Assembly: GCF_005484965.1 (NCBI RefSeq)
Contig: NZ_CP034036.1
Span: 3,472,001-3,536,000 of the forward strand
Reading direction: 5' to 3'
Length of the DNA stretch: 64,000 bases
DNA from: Brenneria nigrifluens DSM 30175 = ATCC 13028
GTDB taxonomy: Bacteria > Pseudomonadota > Gammaproteobacteria > Enterobacterales > Enterobacteriaceae
A program made the translations under genes and the position numbers. Below the pieces are notes generated by a model. That model worked only from the letters and a program-made list of their open reading frames with translations, made no database searches and was not told the DNA's origin. Positions 43,017 through 51,152 of the stretch are shown piece by piece (the stretch's first letter is position 1; each line of letters begins with the position of its first letter).

Positions 43017-43868
43017 ATGCCGTCTTTTTCTCAGCGGATGGGAATCCGCCCGATGCAGAAAGCCATTCAGCGTGAATCAATGGATAATGAGTTGCGTATT
43101 GGACTTTGGAATGTATTACAAATTGCAGTTTGGGATAAATGGTCAGATGGATCTTTTTCAAGAGAAAAACTTGAGATTACAATTAAAAAGATATGGATTC
43201 ATTTTTTTAAACTACCAGTAGATAAAATACCTGCATTTCATTACGACCCCTATAGATCCTCAAAGGATGCACATGAAATTATACGGGACTTTTTTTTCGA
43301 GATGGAATGGTGGGAGTTGTATGATTTTTTTGAATTTACCCTTCAAAACATTCCAGATGAGTGGCGTGCTTCCTTATCATCATCATGCAATTATGTGTTG
43401 GAAAAGGAAAATGCGGCTTATCGCTTAATAGATGAAGAAATCGTCGAAATAACCGACAATTTGGAAATTGAGGCCATTGAAGATGCTATTGGCAATAGTT
43501 CACAATCGGCAAAATCGCATCTTCAGCGAGCATTAGAACTACTCTCCGACCGTAAACAGCCTGACTACCGTAACTCCATCAAAGAGTCGATTTCCGCCGT
43601 TGAGTCAGTATGCAATGCTATCTCTGGCGACTCGAAAGGTACACTGGGTAAAGGTCTAAAACAAATTGAAACCGCTATCAGCCTGCATCCCAGCCTGAAA
43701 AGTGCATTTTCAAATCTGTACGGCTATACCTGTGATAGCGGCGGTATTCGCCATGCTTTTATTGATGGCGATATCACACCTTCTTTTGCCGACGCCAAAT
43801 TTATGCTGGTTGCCTGTAGCGCTTTCTGCAATTACCTATGGACGAAGGTGGCGGAAAACGGGCGCTAA
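43017..43868 (+). CDS. AbiJ-like abortive-infection protein, moron in the baseplate module
   Basis: A 283-aa protein whose start MPSFSQRMGIRPMQKAIQRESMDNELRIGLWNVL follows the AbiJ N-terminal domain 4 pattern. The C-terminal part has RALELLSDRKQPDYRNSIKESISAVESVCNAISGDSKGTLGKGLKQIE and LYGYTCDSGGIRHAF, as in proteins annotated as abortive infection. It sits between gpV and gpW, where P2-like phages have no gene, and is markedly more AT-rich than either neighbour (FKLPVDKI...AAAA/TTTT tracts). It has its own AGGTGAG ribosome site. Acquired cargo, probably a defence against other phages. Its mechanism is unknown to me. Confidence 0.8.
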   Translation: MPSFSQRMGIRPMQKAIQRESMDNELRIGLWNVLQIAVWDKWSDGSFSREKLEITIKKIWIHFFKLPVDKIPAFHYDPYRSSKDAHEIIRDFFFEMEWWELYDFFEFTLQNIPDEWRASLSSSCNYVLEKENAAYRLIDEEIVEITDNLEIEAIEDAIGNSSQSAKSHLQRALELLSDRKQPDYRNSIKESISAVESVCNAISGDSKGTLGKGLKQIETAISLHPSLKSAFSNLYGYTCDSGGIRHAFIDGDITPSFADAKFMLVACSAFCNYLWTKVAENGR

Positions 43869-43916
43869 TTCCGGGTTTCTCCTTTTTAACTCCCTTTAAT
43901 ATCGGCCAATCCTTCC

Positions 43917-43935
43917 GGGGGCGATACTGCCCCCC
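43917..43935 (+). promoter_or_regulatory. GC hairpin abutting the W start codon
   Basis: GGGGGC-GATACT-GCCCCC forms a 6-bp GC stem ending one base before the W ATG. It covers the region where a ribosome site would be, and the only G-rich candidate (GGGGG) is inside the stem. It may restrain translation of W or reflect the insertion junction of the AbiJ-like cargo. Confidence 0.45.
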
Positions 43936-44283
43936 ATGAATACTCACTCTGTTTTCTGGCAACCGGCCCTGCAACGCCCCGGCGAACTCGTCGAGGGGGT
44001 CGCCGATATTACGCAGGCCATCCACATCATTCTGCGCACGCCGCGCGGCAGCGATCCCCATCGTCCCGAATTCGGCAGCAATTTGCATCGCTACATCGAC
44101 TATCCCATCGACCGGGCCGTTCCGCATGTGGTGCGTGAAGCGGTTGAGGCCATCAAGCGCTGGGAGCCGCGTTGCAAATTACTGGCGGTCAAACCGCTTA
44201 TCAGCGGCGAGCAGATGACGCTGCGCGTGAGCTGGGAAACCACCAGCGGCGTATTGCAGGCCACGGAGGTGTTATGGCGGTAA
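43936..44283 (+). CDS. baseplate wedge protein (gpW/gp25-like)
   Basis: A 115-aa protein with the GPW/gp25 signature: ADITQAIHIILRTPRGSDPHRPEFGSNLHRYIDYPID and RWEPRCKLLAVKP. Lysozyme-like fold without catalytic role in the baseplate wedge. It overlaps the J gene by 10 bp. Confidence 0.92.
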   Translation: MNTHSVFWQPALQRPGELVEGVADITQAIHIILRTPRGSDPHRPEFGSNLHRYIDYPIDRAVPHVVREAVEAIKRWEPRCKLLAVKPLISGEQMTLRVSWETTSGVLQATEVLWR

Positions 44284-45380
44284 CTGAAGAACCGATCTTT
44301 ATTGCGCGTGACGCCGAGGCGATCACCGCCGAGATGATCGCCAAATATGAAGCCGATAGCGGAAAAACACTCTATCCAGCGCAGGCGGAGCGCTTACTGA
44401 TCGACCTGATCGCCTACCGGGAAATGCTGCTGCGCAGCGGCATTCAGGAAGCGGCGAAACAGAATCTGGTGCGCTATTCCCGCGCGCCGATGCTCGATTA
44501 CCTCGGCGAACTGGTCGGCACTTACCGGCTGGCGGCTCAGGCGGCGCAAACCACGCTGCTTTTCAGCATTGAAGCCGCACTACTGACGGATACGCTGATT
44601 CCGGCCGGAACGCGCGTCAGCGCTTCAGACAGCATTGTGTTTGCTACCGATGGCGACGTGCTGATGAACGCGGGAGCGCTGAGTGCGACCATTAGCGCCA
44701 CCTGTACGCAAACCGGCACCGCCGGGAATAACTGGCAACCGGCGCAGGTCAGCACCCTGCTCGATGATATTGCTGATGTCGATTTCACGGTGGTCAACAC
44801 CGTCGCCAGTTCCGGCGGTGCGGAAGAAGAAAGCGACGAGCGGCTACGGGAACGCATTCAACTGGCTCCGGAGTCTTTCAGCACGGCGGGTTCAAGATTG
44901 GCGTATCGCTATCACGCACTGAGCGCGCACCCGGATATTGTCGATGTGGCGGTGGTCAGGGCTGAACCGGGCATCGTTCATCTCTATCCGCTGCTGTCTG
45001 GCGGGTTGCCCGATACCGCGCTATTGGCGCAGGTGGAAAGCGTCTGTTCGGATGAGAAAGTGCGACCGCTGACCGATACGGTGGCCGCCAAAGCGCCCGT
45101 TGCGGTGGAGTATAGGCTCCATGCCCGGCTGACGCTTAAACGCAATGTTCAGGCATTGCCTGTCAAACAGGAAGCTGAACGGGTAGCCGCCGACTGGGCG
45201 GAAAACCGCCGCGCAACGCTGGGGCAAGATATCGTCCCCAGCCAGATTATCGCCGCGTTATCGATCGATGGCATCTATAGCGTCGAGCTGTTATCCCCCG
45301 GATTAACGGTGCTGGATGACTGGCAACTTGCCCTTTGTACCGGCGTCACCGTCACCATTGCCGGAGTCGCCGATGAGTGA
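44274..45380 (+). CDS. baseplate wedge protein J
   Basis: A 368-aa baseplate J protein: YEADSGKTLYPAQAERLLIDLIAYREMLLRSGIQEAAKQNLVRYSRAPMLDYLGELVGTYR is diagnostic, followed by SGGAEEESDERLRERIQLAPESFSTAGSRLAYRYHAL. The start at 44274 (MAVTEEPIF) has GGAGG 5 nt upstream; an earlier in-frame ATG lies inside W in another frame and is unlikely. Confidence 0.93.
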   Translation: MAVTEEPIFIARDAEAITAEMIAKYEADSGKTLYPAQAERLLIDLIAYREMLLRSGIQEAAKQNLVRYSRAPMLDYLGELVGTYRLAAQAAQTTLLFSIEAALLTDTLIPAGTRVSASDSIVFATDGDVLMNAGALSATISATCTQTGTAGNNWQPAQVSTLLDDIADVDFTVVNTVASSGGAEEESDERLRERIQLAPESFSTAGSRLAYRYHALSAHPDIVDVAVVRAEPGIVHLYPLLSGGLPDTALLAQVESVCSDEKVRPLTDTVAAKAPVAVEYRLHARLTLKRNVQALPVKQEAERVAADWAENRRATLGQDIVPSQIIAALSIDGIYSVELLSPGLTVLDDWQLALCTGVTVTIAGVADE

Positions 45381-45948
45381 CGTGCTGCTTCCTCCTCCGC
45401 TGGCCGCCGACGTCAGCTTCCGGTCGCTGGCGTCGCTCATCGACCGCTTTGACGCGCTGAAGCTGGAAGCGCTGATGGTCTATCTGGTCGATATCGTCGA
45501 CAGCAGCGCGCTGGATTCGCTGGCCGAACAGTTCTCGCTGACCGAAGACGGCTGGCAACTGGCGGAATCCGAAGATGCGCGCCGGGCCATGATTAAATCG
45601 GCCATTGAGATGCACCGTTATAAAGGTACGCCGTGGGCGGTACGCGAGGTGATCCGTAGCCTGGGGTTCGGCGAAGTCGAACTGATCGAGCATATCGGAC
45701 GGCTCAACTACGACGGCGTCCGCAGTTACAACGGCCATATGGTCTATGGCGATAAAACCCAATGGCCGGTCTACCGGGTGTTGCTTCAACAGCCCATCAC
45801 TAACGATCAGGCGCAGATGCTGCGCAATACCCTTGAGATGATCGCCCCCGCACGCTGCCAGTTGGCCAGTCTGGAATATTGGGGCGTTCCTATTCGCTAC
45901 AACGAAACCGCATCGTATGACGGTAACTATAACCACGGGAGTGCATAA
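45373..45948 (+). CDS. tail protein I
   Basis: A 191-aa gpI-type protein that links wedge and fibre: SLIDRFDALKLEALMVYLVDIVDSSALDSLAEQFSLTEDGWQLAESEDARRAMIKSAIEMHRYKGTPWAVREVIRSLGFGEVELIE. The start at 45373 (MSDVLLPP) has GGAG 6 nt upstream and overlaps J by 8 bp. Confidence 0.92.
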   Translation: MSDVLLPPPLAADVSFRSLASLIDRFDALKLEALMVYLVDIVDSSALDSLAEQFSLTEDGWQLAESEDARRAMIKSAIEMHRYKGTPWAVREVIRSLGFGEVELIEHIGRLNYDGVRSYNGHMVYGDKTQWPVYRVLLQQPITNDQAQMLRNTLEMIAPARCQLASLEYWGVPIRYNETASYDGNYNHGSA

Positions 45949-45950
45949 GT

Positions 45951-48326
45951 ATGGCGAACTTGCCGGAAAAACAGGAATGGATTGACGGTATCTACCAACT
46001 GGAGACCTCAGACCCGGTAGTCGGCGGCCCCGGCGGGGTATCCAACCGACAGGCGGAGCAACTGGCCGACCGTACCGCCTATCTGAAGAAGGAAGTGGAA
46101 AGTACCGGAGAAAACCTGCAATCGCATATTAAAGCCGCCGATCCGCATACGCAGTACGCGCCGAAAGCCAGCCCTGCATTAACGGGAACACCGACAGCGC
46201 CGACGGCGGCGGCGGGAGTCAATAATGCACAGATCGCCACTACGGCCTATGTGATGGCCGCGATAGCCGCATTGGTTAATGGCTCGCCGGGGGCGCTGGA
46301 TACACTAAAAGAATTGGCCGCCGCGCTGGGAGATGATCCGAATTTCAGTTCCACCGTGCTGAATAAGCTGGCGGAAAAGCTGGATAAAGCGCAAAACGGC
46401 GCGGACATTCCCGACAAAGTCAAATTTATGGCGAACGTCGGGTTAAAATCCGCAGCTACACGCACGGTAGGCTCAGGGGCCAGCGATATTCCCGATATCA
46501 CTATTGGCGATGGACGCTATTTAGGGAAAACCGCCACGGCGGCAGCGGCCACTAAATTAGCCGCCGCGAGAAAAATCGCCGGCGTGACGTTTGATGGCAC
46601 GGCGGATATCGCAATCAATCCAGCTAACGTGGGTGCGTTACCTATCGCGGGCGGCACATTGACCGGTAACCTGATTTCGACGGTAGCCGATGCATTACGC
46701 CTTATTTATGGCGGATACGGTGCTATTTTTCGTAATGACGGAAGCGGTTTTTATATCCTGCTGACCAATAAGGATGCGGCTAGCGGAGCCTTCAATAGCT
46801 TGCGGCCACTTCGAATTAACCTAGCTACAGGGGATATCGAATTCGGTCATACCGCAAATGCCTCCGTACTTCAGGAAAAAGGTCAGCGCGTCTACAGCCC
46901 CAATAATAAACCCACGGCGGCGGATATCGGTGCGTTACCAGCCGGTGGGACGGCGGCGGCGGCCACCAAATTATCCATGGCCCGGAAAATAGCCGGAGTG
47001 GCGTTCGATGGTACGGCGGATATCACGCTGACACCGGCTAATGTGGGGGCGCTGCCTGCGGCGGGAACGGCAGCGGCGGCGACCAAATTTGCCTCCGCGC
47101 GCAAGATTAACGGTGTAGCGTTTGACGGCACCAGCGATATTAGTTTAACCCCTGCAAATATCGGCGCATTGGCAACCACTGGCGGAGATATGTCTGCATC
47201 AGCGCGTATTTCATGGAAGGGGGTAAATGACTACGGGCAAATAGGTTTCACCGACCGCAGTACTGCTTCACCAGCACATAGTTCGCTCTATTTCAAAGTG
47301 GGGGATGACTTACCGAATGGCGATGGCGATTATTTTCTGTGGCAGGCATTTACCGGTTCATTAGAGTCTCCGACCGCCACCGTGGATCTTATGAAGCTAA
47401 ATGGTGTGGGTTTGTACTATAAAGGTAACCAGGTTTATCACACTGGTTATAAACCCACTGCCGCCGATGTAGGAGCCTTGCCTGCTGCGGGAACTGCTGC
47501 CGCTGCTACCAAACTTGCTACAGCACGTACCATCAATGGTGTGGCATTCGATGGGACGGCGAATATTTCTCTTACCCCGGCAAACATCGGCGCGTTGCCT
47601 GCGGCGGGGACTGCCGCTGCCGCTACCAAGCTGGCGGCTGCACGCAAGATTAACGGTGTAGCATTTGATGGCACAAAAGATATTGATGTTGGAGCGGGAC
47701 TGGGATTAAAACTGGTTGCGTTGTTACAGACGTCAGTTCATCGATTAGATGAGGTATCATTTAAGGCGATCGATGCGTCTACGTTGGAAGCCACATTCTC
47801 TTTTAATTCTCGAGGCCGTTTTATTGAGACAGGCGAAACGAAATTGTTGCTGCTCGATCAGTCTGCCACATCGTCACGATATCAACCGGTGGGAAAATTT
47901 GTCGTTACGTCAGTAAGCGCGCCGGCAAGCGACACAAAAGATACGACTATTCGTATTAATTATCCCTCACACGGTGTTACCACAGGGTCAACAAAAACAT
48001 TCCGTCTGGGCGGTTTCATTTATAGAGAAGTTGGTTGCTCTTTCGATGGACACGTCAGTACCGTTGCAAACGTTACATTTGCGTACCTTATGACACTCAG
48101 CAATGCATTATCGTCAAAAAACGTACCTATCATGGCTTCATCGACCAGTGATGTATATACCTATAACAATACCTATGGCACCCGAACGTTGGCTACTGAT
48201 AACCATGCGATGGTAATTAATGCTGAACAGGTTAATACCAAAACAATTAGTTTTAATGTTGTAGATAACAATACGGACGAAGCACTGCGTGTGGATATGC
48301 TTACGATTATGGTGTACGACATTTAA
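45951..48326 (+). CDS. tail fibre protein with five internal repeats
   Basis: A 791-aa receptor-binding fibre. The N-terminal attachment part (MANLPEKQEWIDGIYQLETSDPVVGGPGGVSNRQAEQLADRTAYLKKEVE) is typical of P2/Mu-like fibres. The shaft has five copies of a roughly 40-residue unit starting TAAAATKL and including GVAFDGTxDIxLTPANxGALPAAG (residues about 195, 325, 365, 520 and 555). The last about 200 residues are unrelated to the shaft, lower in GC, and form the receptor-binding tip. No tail-fibre assembly (Tfa) gene follows. Confidence 0.92.
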   Translation: MANLPEKQEWIDGIYQLETSDPVVGGPGGVSNRQAEQLADRTAYLKKEVESTGENLQSHIKAADPHTQYAPKASPALTGTPTAPTAAAGVNNAQIATTAYVMAAIAALVNGSPGALDTLKELAAALGDDPNFSSTVLNKLAEKLDKAQNGADIPDKVKFMANVGLKSAATRTVGSGASDIPDITIGDGRYLGKTATAAAATKLAAARKIAGVTFDGTADIAINPANVGALPIAGGTLTGNLISTVADALRLIYGGYGAIFRNDGSGFYILLTNKDAASGAFNSLRPLRINLATGDIEFGHTANASVLQEKGQRVYSPNNKPTAADIGALPAGGTAAAATKLSMARKIAGVAFDGTADITLTPANVGALPAAGTAAAATKFASARKINGVAFDGTSDISLTPANIGALATTGGDMSASARISWKGVNDYGQIGFTDRSTASPAHSSLYFKVGDDLPNGDGDYFLWQAFTGSLESPTATVDLMKLNGVGLYYKGNQVYHTGYKPTAADVGALPAAGTAAAATKLATARTINGVAFDGTANISLTPANIGALPAAGTAAAATKLAAARKINGVAFDGTKDIDVGAGLGLKLVALLQTSVHRLDEVSFKAIDASTLEATFSFNSRGRFIETGETKLLLLDQSATSSRYQPVGKFVVTSVSAPASDTKDTTIRINYPSHGVTTGSTKTFRLGGFIYREVGCSFDGHVSTVANVTFAYLMTLSNALSSKNVPIMASSTSDVYTYNNTYGTRTLATDNHAMVINAEQVNTKTISFNVVDNNTDEALRVDMLTIMVYDI

Positions 48327-48332
48327 TAAGAT

Positions 48333-48350
48333 GGCTCTCTGGTGAGAGCC
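48333..48350 (+). terminator. hairpin after the tail fibre gene
   Basis: GGCTCTC-TGGT-GAGAGCC lies in the 33-bp gap between the convergent fibre and acetyltransferase genes. No T-run follows, so it is a weak terminator candidate for either strand. Confidence 0.4.
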
Positions 48351-48359
48351 TATAACATG

Positions 48360-49127
48360 TTAACCAAGCTCTTTAAAAACTTTTGATAAATTTATCTTTT
48401 TGTACGAATGTTTAATGATATCGCCGTGATTAATTCTTTCCTCCAGCTTATCGATAAACGCATGGATATTCTTGGTTTCATCGGCAGGAATATCCGCTGT
48501 TTTGTAGTCCCACCATGCCAGTTCTTGCAGTTTGTGAATAACGTCTTTTTCAAATCTGAACCGAATGATCTTTGCAGGTACACCAGCGACAATCGCGTAA
48601 GGAGGGACGTCTTTGGTGACAACCGCGTTAGCGCCAATAACGGCTCCATTACCAATCGTTATGCCGCCCTTTAGCACGACGTTGCCACCAATCCAAACAT
48701 CGTGACCGATGCTGGGAAGCGGCAAATTTTCGTTGAAGCAATCCCGGTGTCGCATACCGGATAGTCTGGCAAAATCATCATGGTATGTTATTGGGTTGGT
48801 CGTGAATCTGTCGGTGGGGTGCTGAGTTCCCATAAACGTAACGCCCTGGGCAATACTACAGTATCTCCCTATGCGCATTTCATTGGGTAACCGGCAGTCT
48901 GCATAGGAATATGCCCCCACTGAGCAAAAGCCTCTACGCGGCATCGTGGCAAAATTTTCGGCGAAAATATCACATGTAACGATGAAGGTTTTCCCTTTTT
49001 TGAACCACCAAGGCTTCCACTGTTTGTACACGCCTTTTATTTTCAGTGTGTGTTCCAGAAAGATATTCTCTGTAACGCAGAACTCTTCATGACGTGCGGT
49101 CCATCTGAAGCTGAGCGGATAATCCAT
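48360..49127 (-). CDS. hexapeptide-repeat O-acetyltransferase (CatB-like)
   Basis: A 255-aa left-handed beta-helix acetyltransferase: GFCSVGAYSYADCRLPNEMRIGRYCSIAQGVTFMGTQHPTDRFTTNP, then PSIGHDVWIGGNVVLKGGITIGNGAVIGANAVVTKDVPPYAIVAGVPAKIIRFRF. The active-site His (TQH) is present. The N-terminal 60 residues are an extra domain. On the reverse strand at the end of the late region, lower in GC than the tail genes. This is where phages often carry serotype-conversion or fibre-chaperone genes. Acetylation of host LPS or capsule is likely, but the sugar acceptor is unknown. Confidence 0.88.
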   Translation of the reverse strand: MDYPLSFRWTARHEEFCVTENIFLEHTLKIKGVYKQWKPWWFKKGKTFIVTCDIFAENFATMPRRGFCSVGAYSYADCRLPNEMRIGRYCSIAQGVTFMGTQHPTDRFTTNPITYHDDFARLSGMRHRDCFNENLPLPSIGHDVWIGGNVVLKGGITIGNGAVIGANAVVTKDVPPYAIVAGVPAKIIRFRFEKDVIHKLQELAWWDYKTADIPADETKNIHAFIDKLEERINHGDIIKHSYKKINLSKVFKELG

Positions 49128-49299
49128 TTTCCCTTTGCTTACCCCTAGAGTAGCTGTGCATGTAAGTTTATCGTAATGATATCGTCAGCTTTTTGACTTT
49201 CTTTAAATTGCTTGATGGAACAGTGAAATCGATCACAAGGGAATTAATGAGAGGGGATTATTGCTGGGTAAGATCAAACCTCAAGGCGCGGATACCGAA

Positions 49300-49343
49300 C
49301 TGACGATAACGAGCGTCAGGACCGGTTCATGAAACCGAACCAG
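49300..49343. other. paired hairpins between acetyltransferase and Ner-like gene
   Basis: CTGACG...CGTCAG (6-bp stem) and GGTT-CATGA-AACC lie next to each other. The rest of the 271-bp gap 49128-49398 has no gene I can support; it may contain the prophage right end. Confidence 0.35.
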
Positions 49344-49398
49344 CCCCGCTAACAATCAACTCAAATTCAGTCACGGCGGCAGTACGATTAAAAAATCA

Positions 49399-49671
49399 CT
49401 ACGCGGCAGGCTTGTGGCCTCGATCTCTGATTACTCTGGATATAGGACATCCGTTAGTATCGTAATATCGATTGGGCCAGATCTCCGATGGGGGAATGCC
49501 AAGCGCATTGGCGATCAATAATTCGCCTTTAGGCCAGGGCCGCAAAAGCGCGTTTGCCAAAGTGGAAGAACTCAATCCTGCCGCCCGCGAAACGGCGGCA
49601 AGCGTGGTTCCTTTCTTGCGTAAAGCGGCGATGATGTCGGCCGGATGCCAGTCGTTGTGCTGTATAGTCAT
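49399..49671 (-). CDS. Ner/SfsB (Nlp)-type HTH regulator
   Basis: A 90-aa protein that begins MTIQHNDWHPADIIAALRKKGTTLAAVSRAAGLSSSTLANALLRPWPKGELLIANALGIPPSEIWPNRYYD, the Ner/SfsB pattern in full. The start at 49671 follows GGAAGGGGAG. The frame stays open 45 codons upstream (LASMAVQAGAEKSAPGGH...), which looks unlike the family and is probably not translated with it. The phage has its own Ner-like gene at 20.3 kb, so this may be a host gene or debris of a second element. Confidence 0.85.
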   Translation of the reverse strand: MTIQHNDWHPADIIAALRKKGTTLAAVSRAAGLSSSTLANALLRPWPKGELLIANALGIPPSEIWPNRYYDTNGCPISRVIRDRGHKPAA

Positions 49672-49854
49672 ATTCACTGCTCCCCTTCCTGGTGGCGATT
49701 CAGACAGGGTTTGCAGTACCGGCATGTGACCACCCGGCGCGGATTTCTCCGCCCCTGCCTGAACCGCCATTGAGGCGAGCACAGGCGCATCAGTTGAATA
49801 ATTCACTGATGGGTCACAGTTCGGGGCTGCAAATCCCCGGCTCTGGATTTTGCC

Positions 49855-49902
49855 AGAGCAGTAATACGGTAAAGGGTTGAGGTGAAAAAGTGAAATTGTT
49901 TC
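49855..49902. other. intergenic stretch, no gene supported
   Basis: The 231 bp between the Ner-like start and 49902 hold two hairpins, CGGGG-CTGCAAAT-CCCCG and GCTCTGG...CCAGAGC (near 49815-49860), and nothing I can call as a gene. Confidence 0.3.
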
Positions 49903-50122
49903 TCATATACTGCAAAATTTTTCGCCGCCATTTATCTCACAGGTCACGACGCATTTATCGCGCGCGGCATCAGTTTCAATGTCGGCAGCGGATTTGTTTT
50001 TAAATACCGCTGATGCAATTTTAAAGGCAGCCAATACATCATCAGGTATCTCCTTTCCACGCTTTAATACCGCATTTTTCTCCCATCCCTCAAAGAAAAA
50101 GACTTTCTCCGCGCGATGGTAA
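49903..50122 (-). pseudogene. 3' fragment of a RelE-superfamily-like toxin gene
   Basis: The reverse-strand frame AYHRAEKVFFFEGWEKNAVLKRGKEIPDDVLAAFKIASAVFKNKSAADIETDAARDKCVV resembles the C-terminal half of RelE/HigB-type toxins (I-A-Y-x-x-x-x-FFxxGFxKN core then helices). The only ATG in frame (50145) lies within the antisense of copA, so the 5' end is lost at the junction near 50122. No antitoxin is next to it. Weak assignment. Confidence 0.35.
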
Positions 50123-50222
50123 GCGATGATTGGCGACGGCATCAATGACGCCCCGGCGATGCCACTGTCGTCCAGTGGTCGGCAACGCCAACCGCCTGCT
50201 GCGTTTCAAGCCGAAAGCGTAA
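50123..50222 (+). pseudogene. copA: copA remnant (copper P-type ATPase C-terminus)
   Basis: The forward strand reads AMIGDGINDAPAMPLSS, the P-type ATPase hinge motif, joined directly to the tail of the protein. After a frame change it continues VVGNANRLLRFKPKA and a stop, the CopA C-terminus. About 80 residues between the motif and tail are missing and everything before GDGINDAP is gone. In E. coli copA lies near ybaP-ybaK, so this is the residue of the host gene in place. It marks the edge of the accessory region. Confidence 0.85.
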
Positions 50223-50315
50223 GGCCGGGGGATAAGCATTTTTCAGCCGAATAGCGGTACAACTTATCCCGTTTAGCGTTTAGCATAGACCTGTTGATAT
50301 CAGGAGACAGGATCT

Positions 50316-51119
50316 ATGGGGCAACTGCTGCGCAGAATGGCGACTTTTTTCGGGTTTATCTCGCCGCTAACTTACGCCTATCCGGCGGTGGACGTCCAGT
50401 TGGCGGACCAGCGCCAGCTCCATCTGGTCGGCAGTATTCATATGGGCAGTATGGATATGGCCCCCCTGCCCGATGAGTTGCTTAAACAGCTAAAAAGGGC
50501 CACGGCGCTGATTGTCGAAGCCGATATCGCCGATTCCGCTTCGCCTTTTGCCCATACCGAGTCTGACTCCCCCTTGGCGGAACGCCTCGCCGCGGCGGAT
50601 TACGCTCAGCTACGGCAAATCTGCCAAACGCTCTCTTTCAGCGAAAATCTTATCGATCGCCTGCCCGCCTGGCAGGCGGCGCTGATGCTCCAGGCCCGTC
50701 AGGCGCAGGTGCTGGGGCTGCGCCCGGATTACGGTATCGACTATCAGTTGATAAACGCCGCCAAGGCGCAGGGGCTGAACGTTATTGAGCTTGAGGGGCA
50801 GCAAACGCAGGTCGATTTGTTGCAACAGCTGCCGCAGGGCGGTCTGCCGCTATTGGAGGATACCATCAGGCACTGGCACATCAACGCCCGCCTGCTGCAA
50901 ACCATGATGGGCTGGTGGCTGGACAGCAAACCCGGCAAACTGACCCCGAAAATTCCCGCCATCTTCAGCAATGAAATGACCGACCTGCTGATGAACCAGC
51001 GCAACCGCCGCTGGCAACGGCAACTCCAGGCGCTGCCGCCGGGAAACTATGTGGTTGCGGTCGGCGCCCTGCATTTATATGGTGATAACAATCTGCCCGA
51101 GTTATTACAGGAAAATTGA
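50316..51119 (+). CDS. ybaP: TraB/GumN (YbaP) family protein
   Basis: A 267-aa protein of the TraB/GumN (TIKI-like) family. Characteristic motifs: LHLVGSIHMGSMDM near the N-terminus (first metal-binding His) and VVAVGALHLYGDNNL at the C-terminus (second). An N-terminal hydrophobic stretch (MATFFGFISPLTYAYPA) suggests export or membrane anchoring. AGGAG upstream. Followed by ybaK, 33 bp on, as in E. coli. Predicted metal-dependent protease-like fold; the bacterial function is unknown. Confidence 0.88.
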   Translation: MGQLLRRMATFFGFISPLTYAYPAVDVQLADQRQLHLVGSIHMGSMDMAPLPDELLKQLKRATALIVEADIADSASPFAHTESDSPLAERLAAADYAQLRQICQTLSFSENLIDRLPAWQAALMLQARQAQVLGLRPDYGIDYQLINAAKAQGLNVIELEGQQTQVDLLQQLPQGGLPLLEDTIRHWHINARLLQTMMGWWLDSKPGKLTPKIPAIFSNEMTDLLMNQRNRRWQRQLQALPPGNYVVAVGALHLYGDNNLPELLQEN

Positions 51120-51152
51120 GCGACGTATCGCGCCCGTAAGGATATTTGAATC

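Larger units (their letters stand above)
13498..49160. mobile_element. Mu-like transposable prophage (BcepMu-type), ends approximate
   Basis: About 35.7 kb carrying DDE transposase, ExeA/MuB-type ATPase, Gam, GemA and Mor on the reverse strand, and lysis, head and contractile-tail genes on the forward strand. This divergent order and P2-like tail genes fit the BcepMu type. A left end at the TG of TGTGGGACTAAG (13498) fits the interrupted toxin gene and the early terminator at 13563. A right end at the CA at 49159-49160 is suggested because the sequence read inward shares a weak T-GGGGT-AA-GGGAA pattern with the left end. No target-site duplication was found, so both ends are guesses; the right end could lie as far out as 49.9 kb. 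Confidence 0.85.

Noticed and set aside
43009..43221. 70-aa frame overlapping the AbiJ-like start
   Set aside because: Different frame, no family pattern; the 283-aa frame has the ribosome site and domain pattern.
13498..49160. Exact prophage ends with target duplication
   Set aside because: TG and CA ends can be proposed, but I found no 5-bp duplication, so the ends stay approximate.
49672..49806. 45-codon N-terminal extension of the Ner/SfsB-type protein
   Set aside because: The ATG at 49671 has a strong GGAAGGGGAG site and gives exactly the family's usual start; the extension looks unrelated.
50123..50145. ATG at 50145 as the true start of the toxin-like fragment
   Set aside because: The region is the antisense of the copA GDGINDAP motif, so the apparent start is accidental.
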